Shown: in pieces, positions 1 through 6,775 of the stretch
Numbering within the stretch: the first letter of the stretch is position 1
Layout of the letters: every line of letters starts with the position of its first letter
NCBI GenBank assembly: GCA_036380835.1
Contig: DASVDZ010000027.1
Coordinates: 1 to 27,167, forward strand
Source: DASQJL01 sp036380835
Lineage (GTDB): Bacteria; Eisenbacteria; RBG-16-71-46; SZUA-252
DNA: 27,167 nucleotides
Reading direction: 5' to 3'
Notes under the pieces: model-generated
What the model was told of the DNA's origin: nothing
The model's database searches: none
Seen by the model: only the letters and a program-made list of their open reading frames with translations
Translations under genes and position numbers: made by a program

Positions 1-617
1 TCGGCATCAGGCTGAACGCGAACGATTGGAGCCGCTGGCACCTCGAGCTGCGCGAAGAGTACTGGCTCGGCGACGAGGGGCTGAACGGCTTCGACGTCGC
101 GAACACCCAGCTCCTCCTCGGCTGGTCGATCGCGCTCCGCGACCGGAAGGAGGACGTCGACACCGACGGCGACGGCGTGCCCGATCGGATCGACCGCTGC
201 CCCGGCACGCCGCGCGGCACGAAGGTCGACGCGACGGGGTGCCCGGTCAAGGAGAAGGCGCTGTTCGAGAAGGGAAAGAAGTCGCTGATCCTCGAGGGCG
301 TGAACTTCGTGACCGACAGCGCCGAGCTGACGCCGGAATCGCGCGCGGTTCTCAACCGCGTCGCCGCGTCGCTGCGGGACTGGCCGGACGTGAAGGTCGA
401 GGTGGGCGGCCACACCGACTCGGTCGCGGAGCCCGCGTACAACATGGACCTCTCGCAGCGCCGCGCGGAGTCGGTGCGGCAGTACCTGATCGACAAGGGG
501 ATCGCGCCCTCGCGCCTCCAGGCGAAGGGATACGGGGAGACGCACCCGATCGCCTCGAACGAGACGGCGGCGGGCCGGGCCAAGAACCGGCGCGTCGAGC
601 TGACGAAGATCGACTGA
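1..617 (+). CDS. OmpA-family outer-membrane protein with TSP3 repeat (5' partial)
   Basis: The reading frame is open from the left edge (frame starting at base 3), so the N-terminus is outside the window; 204 residues are visible. The first ~55 residues have alternating hydrophobic/polar strands typical of the end of a porin-like beta-barrel. They are followed by a calcium-binding thrombospondin-type-3 motif (DTDGDGVPDRIDRCPGTP). The rest is an OmpA C-terminal peptidoglycan-binding domain, beginning GVNFVTDSAELTPES and containing GHTDS, the N..LSQRRAESV helix and AKNRRVEL. In this family the Asp and Arg of that domain bind diaminopimelate of peptidoglycan, so the protein should tether the outer membrane to the wall. 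An internal ATG at 177 also opens this frame but would remove the barrel, so it is not the start. The role as a structural porin/OmpA protein is well supported; the barrel's specificity cannot be judged. Confidence 0.9.
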   Translation, partial: GIRLNANDWSRWHLELREEYWLGDEGLNGFDVANTQLLLGWSIALRDRKEDVDTDGDGVPDRIDRCPGTPRGTKVDATGCPVKEKALFEKGKKSLILEGVNFVTDSAELTPESRAVLNRVAASLRDWPDVKVEVGGHTDSVAEPAYNMDLSQRRAESVRQYLIDKGIAPSRLQAKGYGETHPIASNETAAGRAKNRRVELTKID

Positions 618-710
618 GCGGCGATCAGGCGCTTCCGCGATCTGGGCGGCGATCGAGGGCGCCTCCGGGATCGTGAGCGCGTGACGCGTCGGTGAGCGAG
701 CCGTCGCCCC

Positions 711-2657
711 TCACGACGGGCGCTCGATCCGCATCCGCTTGCCCTTCTGGTCGAAGGTCACCCGGAGATCGCGCAGCATGCGCGACCCGAGATTGGCCAT
801 GGGGAAGAGCGGCTGGAACTCGACGGTGGGACGGTGGAAGGTGAGCGAGCCCACCGAGACGTCGCCGTCGAGGTCCGCCGCCTTGATGTCGAAGCTGTTG
901 CTCACGGTGCGAGCGTGGCCGACGACGCGCGGCTCGGACGCGAGCGGCAGCGCCGTGGCCATCGAGTCGGGAAGGATGATCCCACCCATCGAGCCGGCGT
1001 CGAGATCGGCGTCCACGTCGTGGCCGGCCACGCGCATCGTGAACGACGGAATGCCGCGTTCGTCGTGGAAGGCGATCACGTCGCGTCCGTTCTCCGGTGG
1101 GAGGGAGCCCTTCTCGATCCGGAGCCGCCCGTTCGGCCAGTCGAGCGTCACGAGGCAGTCGGCGAAGAGGCGAAAGCCGAGGATGCCGTCGATCGGCTCG
1201 CCGTGGCTCATCGCGGAATAGCTCCGCACCGGCGCCGTGAGGCCCGCGAATCGCGCGCCGCCGATCTCGAGGGACGCGACCTCCATGAGCGGAACGTCCC
1301 GCTGATTCCGCCCGCTCGGATCCCCGATTTGTGTGTGCCCGACGACGGGGAGCCCGAGGCGCGCGGCGAACGTGGAGTCGAGATGGACCGTCCCCGCGGC
1401 TCCGGTGTCGAGGCCGAAATGGAACGGCCCCTTCCCGTTCACCATCACGTCGACCACCGGAAGCCGCCCCGTGAAACGGAGCGGCGCGTCGACCGGCTCC
1501 GCGGGCAGCGAGGTGCTCTTCGGGGCGCGCTGTCCCTCGTCGAGCGTGTCGGGGTCGCTCCCCGCGTGCGTCGCGCGCGCGGCGGAGCCACGGCCGGCGC
1601 CCACCACGACTCGCTTCCCGCCGGGCCCTTCGTCCCCTCCCAAGCCGAGCCAGCCGCGAACCGTCTCACCGAGCGATTCGGCCGCCGGAGGATCGAGGTT
1701 CGCGAGCGCGATGATCGTCCAGTCGCCTTCCATCTCGAGGACGGCGTTCGTTCCGGGCGAGCCGCCGGCGACTCCCATGCCGCCCTCCCTCGGGCCGAAC
1801 GTTCCCGCGCGGAGGGCCCGCGCGAAGCGGAAGAGGTCGTCCACGGTGGAGTAGCCGCCTCCGGCGGAGCTCCCGCGGCCCGGGAGCGTCGCCACGTTCG
1901 TCGGAACGCGCCCATCGGGCCCCTTCCCCAGCCCCTCGGCGTACCCGGTGGCGAGGTTCGGAGTCGGGTCATCCACCGGGTAGGAATCGGTCTCCCTCAT
2001 CCCCGCGGGACGGTAGACGTGCTCGCGGACGTAGTCGTAGTAGCTCTCGCCCGAGGCGCGCTCGATGATCAGCCCGAGGAGGAGGTAGCCTCCGTTCGAA
2101 TACTCCTGGCGCGTCCCGGGCTCGAACCGGAGCGGCTCGTTCACGAAGAGCGGGAGCCAATCCTCGAGCTTCCGGAAGGCCGCGTGGTTGGCCGCGCGAT
2201 AGTTCGGGCCGAAGAAGTCGGGCACCCCTCCCTCGTGATCGAGCAGCATCCGGATCGTGATCCGCCGCGCCGCGTCGGGCGGCACCTCGGGGAGGAACCG
2301 GTCGATCGTGTCGTCGAGCGACAGCTTCCCGGCCGCGGCGAGCTGACGGATCGCGATGCTGGTGAACGTCTTGTTGATCGATCCCAGATTGAACTTCGTG
2401 TCCGCGCGATTGGGCACGCCGAAACGGCGGTCGGCCAGCCCGACCGCCTTCCGGACGAGCACGCGGTCTCCCTTCGCGAGAAGGACGGCGCCGGAGTAGG
2501 CGCCCACTCGGGCGAGGGAGTCGAGGCGCGCGGTGAGCGCGGCCGCCACCTGGCGCTCCGACATCGCGGGATGGGAGGGCGAGGGGGCCGCCGACGCGGC
2601 GGCCGCGAACGCGCCCGCCATGAGGACGGCGGACGGAAGAAGGGAATGACGAAGCAT
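711..2657 (-). CDS. Exported serine hydrolase (class C beta-lactamase fold) fused to aspartyl-protease-like domain
   Basis: 648 residues. A signal peptide is visible at residues 1-24 (hydrophobic, ending AAASAAP), and a GGAGG-like site (ACGGAGGATC) sits just before the ATG. Residues ~35-335 are a beta-lactamase/PBP4*-type serine hydrolase with the S-x-x-K pair (S93-I-N-K96) and the Y-x-N motif (Y186-S-N188). Residues ~390-645 are a retropepsin/clan-AA-like double repeat: GLDTGAAG with Asp417 in DTG, and a second DLDAGSMGG with Asp553 in DAG. The segment just after the Y-x-N part is short, and where relatives show H-G-G this protein reads VAGGSPGTN. The third lactamase active-site motif therefore appears degenerate. 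Likely periplasmic or secreted; the substrate (peptide, muropeptide or ester) cannot be told. It is transcribed in the same direction as the upstream two-component system and has that system's putative operator in front of it. Confidence 0.85.
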   Translation of the reverse strand: MLRHSLLPSAVLMAGAFAAAASAAPSPSHPAMSERQVAAALTARLDSLARVGAYSGAVLLAKGDRVLVRKAVGLADRRFGVPNRADTKFNLGSINKTFTSIAIRQLAAAGKLSLDDTIDRFLPEVPPDAARRITIRMLLDHEGGVPDFFGPNYRAANHAAFRKLEDWLPLFVNEPLRFEPGTRQEYSNGGYLLLGLIIERASGESYYDYVREHVYRPAGMRETDSYPVDDPTPNLATGYAEGLGKGPDGRVPTNVATLPGRGSSAGGGYSTVDDLFRFARALRAGTFGPREGGMGVAGGSPGTNAVLEMEGDWTIIALANLDPPAAESLGETVRGWLGLGGDEGPGGKRVVVGAGRGSAARATHAGSDPDTLDEGQRAPKSTSLPAEPVDAPLRFTGRLPVVDVMVNGKGPFHFGLDTGAAGTVHLDSTFAARLGLPVVGHTQIGDPSGRNQRDVPLMEVASLEIGGARFAGLTAPVRSYSAMSHGEPIDGILGFRLFADCLVTLDWPNGRLRIEKGSLPPENGRDVIAFHDERGIPSFTMRVAGHDVDADLDAGSMGGIILPDSMATALPLASEPRVVGHARTVSNSFDIKAADLDGDVSVGSLTFHRPTVEFQPLFPMANLGSRMLRDLRVTFDQKGKRMRIERPS

Positions 2658-2736
2658 CGGAAGATCCTCCGTTTCGGGTTCCGGCGCGGGACGCGCGGCG
2701 GCGTCCGCTCACGAGACCCGCGAATCGTACGACCCG

Positions 2737-2755
2737 GTTGTGAAGGGGTTATGAA
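2737..2755 (-). promoter_or_regulatory. Putative response-regulator box: 11-bp-phased direct repeat upstream of the serine hydrolase
   Basis: On the minus strand the site reads TTCATAACCCCTTCACAAC: two copies of TTCA(T/C)AAC starting exactly 11 bases apart. This is the geometry of PhoB/OmpR-family boxes. It lies about 80 bases upstream of the hydrolase ATG, overlapping the last codons and stop of the histidine kinase gene. A TACGAT hexamer 9 bases after the second TTCACA could be the -10, as in activator-dependent promoters. A closely matching site stands in front of the response regulator gene (4944-4962). Binding is inferred. Confidence 0.5.
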
Positions 2756-4182
2756 GTCGCGGCGGGGAACGTGACGGTGAAGACGGCGCCCCGGGCCGGC
2801 TCGCTCGAAACCGCGACCGAGCCGCCGTGCGCCTCGACCAGGTGCTTCACGATCGCGAGGCCCAGCCCGGCGCCTCCTGTCTCGCGAGCCCGGGACGGAT
2901 CCGCGCGATAGAAGCGCTCGAAGACGCGGGGCAGGTGCTCGGGCGCGATTCCCGATCCCGTGTCGGAGACGACGATCGTCACCGCCTCGCCGCCGGTCGT
3001 CCCGTCCGCCGTCCCGCCCGCCGCCTCGATCGTGACGGCGCCGCCCTCCGGCGTGTGCGTGAGAGCGTTCTCTAGCAGGTTCCGGAGGACCTGCCCCATC
3101 CGGGCCGGGTCGGCGCTCACGACCAGTCCCGGAGGGCAGGCGGCGCGGACCGAGACGCCGCGCTCGCTCGCCCGGGGGGAGACGGCCTGGGCGGCCGACG
3201 CGACCGCGGCCGCGACGTCGACCGGCGCGCGGTGGAGCGGCAGCCGTCCGGCCTCCGCGAGCGCGAGATCCTGGAGGTCGTCGACGAGCCGCCCGAGGAG
3301 CATCGTCTCCTCGTGGAGCGACCGGATGGTCCCCTCGTCGGCCCGCGCGAGGCCGTCCTGGATCGCCTCGATCTGGCAGCGCAGGTTCGTGAGCGGAGTG
3401 CGGAGTTCGTGGGCCACGTCTCCGACGAGGCTCCGGCGGAGCGTCTCGTTCTCGGCGAGCGCCCGCGCCATGGCGTTGAACGCGTGGGCCAGCTCCCCGA
3501 TCTCGTCCCGCGAGCGCACCTCGACCCGGGCGCCGAGGTCGCCCCGCTCCATCCGCCGCGCCGCGTTCGTGAGCGCCTCGACCGGCCCGAGGATGCGGCG
3601 CGACAGGGCGAGCGTGAGGAGGAGGGCCAAGAGGCCCGCGCCCAGCACGGCTAGGGCGAGCCCGCGGTTCACCGACGTGAGGAAGGGGGGCTCGGTCTCG
3701 CGGCCCTCCTTCGGGAACTCGGGAAGGGCGAAGAGCGTGGCCCGCGCCCGCCCCTCCTCGTCGCGGATCGTCGTCCGCGGAACGCCGATCAGGAGCATCC
3801 TCACGGATTGGCGGCCGCCGCCTCGGGACGACACCTCCTCGACCGTGACGCGGCCCGAGGAGTCGGCCGTCACGCGCGCCGAGCGAAGCCTCGGAAGCGT
3901 CGCTCCGAGCATCCGGCCGTCGGGCGCGAGCAGCACCCATTCGCCCGGCCCGCCGCCTCGAAGGCCCGCCAGCGCCGTGTCCGCGCCCGCGAGGGTCCCG
4001 CGCGTCCGGAGCAGGGACCGAAGCTCCTCCCCGGCGCGCGCCAGCTTCTCCTGGTGGTCGTCGACCTGCATCCGCTGGTACTCGGTGCGCACCGTCCGCT
4101 GCGAGAGGAGCGCGACCGTGACGAGCGCGATCGCCACCACCGACCCGGTCAGGAGGAGGAGCCGGACCCTGAGGCTACGCAT
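2749..4182 (-). CDS. HAMP-domain sensor histidine kinase
   Basis: 477 residues. It has two transmembrane helices (residues ~7-26 and ~174-194) enclosing a ~145-residue periplasmic sensor region, then a HAMP linker (~195-248). The HisKA dimerisation domain carries the H box DVAHELRTPLTN (phospho-acceptor His258). The HATPase domain has the N box around N368-LLEN372, the G1 box SDTGSGIA, the F box FERFYRAD and the G2 box GGAGLGLAIV. All catalytic motifs are intact. Its ATG lies inside the last codons of the response regulator gene (8-base overlap), so the two are translationally coupled, regulator first. The sensor region has no recognisable named domain, so the signal is unknown. The TAA stop lies within the putative operator of the downstream hydrolase gene. 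Confidence 0.95.
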   Translation of the reverse strand: MRSLRVRLLLLTGSVVAIALVTVALLSQRTVRTEYQRMQVDDHQEKLARAGEELRSLLRTRGTLAGADTALAGLRGGGPGEWVLLAPDGRMLGATLPRLRSARVTADSSGRVTVEEVSSRGGGRQSVRMLLIGVPRTTIRDEEGRARATLFALPEFPKEGRETEPPFLTSVNRGLALAVLGAGLLALLLTLALSRRILGPVEALTNAARRMERGDLGARVEVRSRDEIGELAHAFNAMARALAENETLRRSLVGDVAHELRTPLTNLRCQIEAIQDGLARADEGTIRSLHEETMLLGRLVDDLQDLALAEAGRLPLHRAPVDVAAAVASAAQAVSPRASERGVSVRAACPPGLVVSADPARMGQVLRNLLENALTHTPEGGAVTIEAAGGTADGTTGGEAVTIVVSDTGSGIAPEHLPRVFERFYRADPSRARETGGAGLGLAIVKHLVEAHGGSVAVSSEPARGAVFTVTFPAATS

Positions 4183-4885
4183 CGGAGCGACCCGCCACGA
4201 ACCGGTAGCCGACCCCGAAGACCGTCTCGATCCATCGGGGCGCCGTGGGACCCGCCTCGATCTTCCGCCTCAGGTTCACGACGTGCGCGTCGATCGTGCG
4301 ATCGAGCCCTTCGTAGTCCAGGCCGAAGGCGCGCGCGACCAGCTCCTCGCGCGTGAACGCGCGTCCCGGGGACCGCGCCATCGTCTCGAGCAGGCGGAAC
4401 TCGCGCGGCGTCAGCTCGACCCGCTTTCCGCGCACGCGAACCTCGCGCCGCGCGGGGTCGAGCGAGAAGCCGCGGAGCCGGATCGGCGGCCCGGGCGGCG
4501 AGGCGTCGCTCCCGCCCGGAGCGCGCCGCAGCACGGCGCGGACGCGCGCCGTCAGCTCCCGCGGGCTGAACGGCTTCGTCACGTAGTCGTCGGCTCCCAG
4601 GTCGAGGCCCTCCAGGCGGTCCTCCTCCGTCGCCCGCGCCGTGAGGAGGATGATGGGGATCGCGGACTCGGTGCGCAGCGCGCGGCAGACGGCGAGGCCG
4701 TCCACGTGGGGAAGCATGATGTCGAGGACGACGAGGTCGGGAGGGGGAGCCGCCCGTGCGAGGGCGAGCGCCCGGCGGCCGTCCGGCGCGGCGAGGACCT
4801 CGAATCCCGCGTGCTCGAGATAGAGGCGCACCGAGGCGACCGTCTTGGGGTCGTCCTCGGCGATCAGGATCCGGGTCTTGGCCAA
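4175..4885 (-). CDS. OmpR/PhoB-family response regulator
   Basis: 236 residues. The N-terminal receiver domain has the acidic pocket (E10, D11, D12), phospho-acceptor Asp55 (VVLDIMLP), Thr82 and Lys104 (DDYVTKPFSP). The C-terminal winged-helix domain (~residues 138-232) has the typical ELTPREFRLLETM and RTIDAHVVNLRRKIE segments. The only sensible start is TTG at 4885; the frame upstream is open but offers no ATG or GTG. A weak site, GAGGA, almost touches the TTG, so initiation is probably inefficient. The gene is followed immediately by its kinase (8-base overlap). The phased direct repeat at 4944-4962 suggests autoregulation. The family binds tandem direct repeats spaced about 11 bases, which fits the box seen here and in front of the hydrolase. 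Confidence 0.95.
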   Translation of the reverse strand: MAKTRILIAEDDPKTVASVRLYLEHAGFEVLAAPDGRRALALARAAPPPDLVVLDIMLPHVDGLAVCRALRTESAIPIILLTARATEEDRLEGLDLGADDYVTKPFSPRELTARVRAVLRRAPGGSDASPPGPPIRLRGFSLDPARREVRVRGKRVELTPREFRLLETMARSPGRAFTREELVARAFGLDYEGLDRTIDAHVVNLRRKIEAGPTAPRWIETVFGVGYRFVAGRSDA

Positions 4886-4943
4886 TTCCTCGTCTCGGTT
4901 CGGGCGATCGGTGCCGCGCCGCCGTGAATGAGGATCGCACGGA

Positions 4944-4962
4944 GTTGTGAAGATTCCATGAG
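4944..4962 (-). promoter_or_regulatory. Putative autoregulatory box upstream of the response regulator
   Basis: On the minus strand the site reads CTCATGGAATCTTCACAAC, two half-sites 11 bases apart. In a slightly shifted register it is a tandem 11-mer, GGAATCCTCAT then GGAATCTTCAC. Aligned with the site at 2737-2755, both share TCAT in the first half and CTTCACAAC in the second at identical spacing. It lies about 60 bases upstream of the TTG start. An obvious -10 is not visible, as expected of an activator-dependent promoter. Confidence 0.5.
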
Positions 4963-4991
4963 GATTCCCGGCCGCTCCGGGCCCGGGCCGG

Positions 4992-5522
4992 CTAGGGCGC
5001 GAACAGGAGCCGCACGCCTTCGCGGGCGAAGAAGAAGCCGAAGTAGCCGAGCATCGCCACGCCGACGTAGGCGACGACGATCGCGGTCCCCTTCACCCGC
5101 TCTCCGAGCCAGCGGAGCGCGTAGGCGAAGAGGACCGCGTAGACGAGGATCGAGGAGAAGAGGCCCGCGATCCCCTGCCAGTGGAGCGACGCGATCACGA
5201 TCGGGCCGCTCGCCATCCACCAGCCGAGCGAGAACGGGCTCGTCAGGACCGTGAGGAACCCGAGCCGGTACGACCCGCGCAGGGACGAGCGCGCGATGCC
5301 GCGGCGCGCCGACCGATAGCCTCCCCACGCCATCCAGAGGAGGAGCCCGCCGCCGAGGACGCCGAGCGCGCCGACCACCCGGGGATAGTCGTGGAGGAAG
5401 GCGATGAAGCCGGCCGTCACCGCCAGGAGCCAGACCGCGTCGGCCGACATCGCGCCGAGCGCCGTGACGACCGCTTCGCGCGGGCGGCCCTCGATCGACG
5501 CGGTGGCCATGATCGCCATCAC
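4992..5522 (-). CDS. LysE-type amino-acid/metabolite exporter (N-terminus uncertain)
   Basis: From the first canonical start (GTG at 5522) the product has 176 residues with about five hydrophobic segments. It shows the family's features: ALGAMSADAVW, a LGFLTVLTSPFSLGWWM segment matching the typical NP..WW region, and a C-terminal helix pair. LysE/RhtB transporters are inner-membrane exporters of ~200 residues. The frame stays open upstream to the stop at 5634-5636. Its codons there encode LYATGALLGLSIVAPPGPV, the very well conserved first helix and PPGP motif of this family, so about 25-30 real N-terminal residues precede the GTG. No ATG, GTG or TTG exists in that stretch. The start may be non-canonical (CTG, ATC), or the region may hold a sequencing or biological frameshift. 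Substrate not predictable. Confidence 0.8.
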   Translation of the reverse strand: MMAIMATASIEGRPREAVVTALGAMSADAVWLLAVTAGFIAFLHDYPRVVGALGVLGGGLLLWMAWGGYRSARRGIARSSLRGSYRLGFLTVLTSPFSLGWWMASGPIVIASLHWQGIAGLFSSILVYAVLFAYALRWLGERVKGTAIVVAYVGVAMLGYFGFFFAREGVRLLFAP

Positions 5523-5633
5523 CGGGCCGGGCGGCGCGACGATGCTCAGGCCGAGGAGCGCCCCCGTCGCATAGAGTCCGATCGGGGAGCTAACGGCGGG
5601 CGCCCCGTCCGCGTCGGGTCGCGGAGATCGACG

Positions 5634-5725
5634 TCACGAGTCGCACGGCCGGCATCGTAGCGACCCGGGGCCGGGCGGGCAAGGAGGGGCGGCGGGAGGG
5701 ACGGCGGCCGCCGGCCGGGGCCGGC
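5634..5725. other. Divergent intergenic region between exporter and peptidase genes
   Basis: Very GC-rich spacer between the minus-strand exporter and the plus-strand peptidase promoter. It holds short self-complementary GC stretches (for example CCGGCCGGGGCCGGC near 5711-5725). I see no gene, and no minus-strand promoter that would settle the exporter's start. Confidence 0.4.
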
Positions 5726-5754
5726 TTGAGCGGGCGGGGCGGGGGGTGCATACT
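5726..5754 (+). promoter_or_regulatory. Sigma70-like promoter of the peptidase gene with G-run spacer
   Basis: TTGAGC at 5726-5731 (4/6 of TTGACA) and CATACT at 5749-5754 (4/6 of TATAAT) are separated by exactly 17 bases. The spacer is almost pure G (runs of 3, 4 and 6 G), preceded by another GGGG, so it could form a G-quadruplex on the coding strand. The predicted transcript has a leader of about 75 bases. Confidence 0.45.
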
Positions 5755-5835
5755 GGCGCCGCCCGGGACGCGCCCGCCGCGCCGCGAGGCGCCGCCGCGA
5801 TCCCGTCCCCAACCCTGAAGAGGAGACCGTCGCCC

Positions 5836-6765
5836 ATGGAAACCGCTCCGCGTCCCGCCGGAGTGCTCTTCGCCCTCGCCGCCGTGGCGCTCCTGGCCGG
5901 CGGCGCGTCCGCCGCCACCGAGAACGGCCGGATCTTCCAGGCCGGGCCGGTTTCCCTCTATGTCGAGGTGCGCGGATCGGCGCCGGGCACGCCGCTCTTC
6001 GTGGTGAACGGAGGGCCGGGGTTCGACCACAACTACGTGCACTGCTCCGACGCGTGGGACGTGCTCGCCAAGAAGCGGAAGGTCGTCTTCTACGACCAGC
6101 GCGGGAACGGGCGCTCCGGCCCGCTCCCGGCGGGCGTCTCCTGCACGCTGACCGACCAGATCGCCGATCTCGACTCGGTGCGCGCGCACCTCGGCCTCGA
6201 CCGGATCGATCTGCTCGGCCATTCCTGGGGAGGCTACCTCGTGATGGCCTACGCCGCGCGCCATCCGGAGCGGATCGCCCATCTCGTGATCGTCGATTCC
6301 GCCGCGCCCAAGTGGTCCGACACGGTCTTCCTCTTCAAGGACGTCTTCCCCGAGGGGATCGAAAGGCAGGAGGCCGTCGCGTTCGCCGAGGCGCTCGGCG
6401 ATTCCGAGGCGCTCCACGCCGACCTGCACGAATACATGGGCCAGCTCTTCTATTCGCCGGAGAACCGCGACCGCTTCATGGCGCACGAGGGCGACTATCA
6501 CTACAACCGGGCCGTCAACGAGACGCTGAACGCCGACCTCGCCCGATACGATCTGAATCCCGAGCTTCCCAAGTTCCGCTTTCCGACCCTCGTCGTGACC
6601 GGCCGGTACGACATGAACGTGGCGCCGGCGGTCGCCTGGAAGATCCACAAGGCGATCCCGAATTCCGAGTTCACGGTGTTCGAGAAGAGCGGACACCTCC
6701 CCTATTTCGAGGAGCCGGAGGCGTTCGTCCGACGTCTCGAGGCGTTCCTCGCCGCCAAGTCCTGA
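5836..6765 (+). CDS. Exported prolyl-iminopeptidase-like alpha/beta hydrolase (peptidase family S33)
   Basis: 309 residues from the ATG at 5836, chosen because AAGAGGAG lies just upstream and the first 26 residues then form a clean signal peptide (ending GGASA). The S33 signature GGPGFDH forms the oxyanion region. The nucleophile elbow is GHSWGG (Ser130), the acid is Asp259 (TGRYDMN) and the base is His287 (KSGHLPYFEEPE). YDQRGNGRS is typical of prolyl aminopeptidases, which release N-terminal proline from peptides. Classical members are cytoplasmic, whereas this one carries a signal peptide and should act in the periplasm or outside. The 2-hydroxyacid oxidase follows after 10 bases, so the two are co-transcribed. 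Other small-molecule hydrolase activity remains possible, since S33 proteins are hard to assign. Confidence 0.88.
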   Translation: METAPRPAGVLFALAAVALLAGGASAATENGRIFQAGPVSLYVEVRGSAPGTPLFVVNGGPGFDHNYVHCSDAWDVLAKKRKVVFYDQRGNGRSGPLPAGVSCTLTDQIADLDSVRAHLGLDRIDLLGHSWGGYLVMAYAARHPERIAHLVIVDSAAPKWSDTVFLFKDVFPEGIERQEAVAFAEALGDSEALHADLHEYMGQLFYSPENRDRFMAHEGDYHYNRAVNETLNADLARYDLNPELPKFRFPTLVVTGRYDMNVAPAVAWKIHKAIPNSEFTVFEKSGHLPYFEEPEAFVRRLEAFLAAKS

Positions 6766-6775
6766 GGAGCCGCCG

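Noticed and set aside
687..718. Imperfect hairpin CGTCGGTGAG / CTCACGACG between the convergent OmpA and hydrolase genes as a terminator
   Set aside because: One base is missing from an arm, there is no T tract on either side, and the right arm overlaps the hydrolase stop codon; too weak to call.
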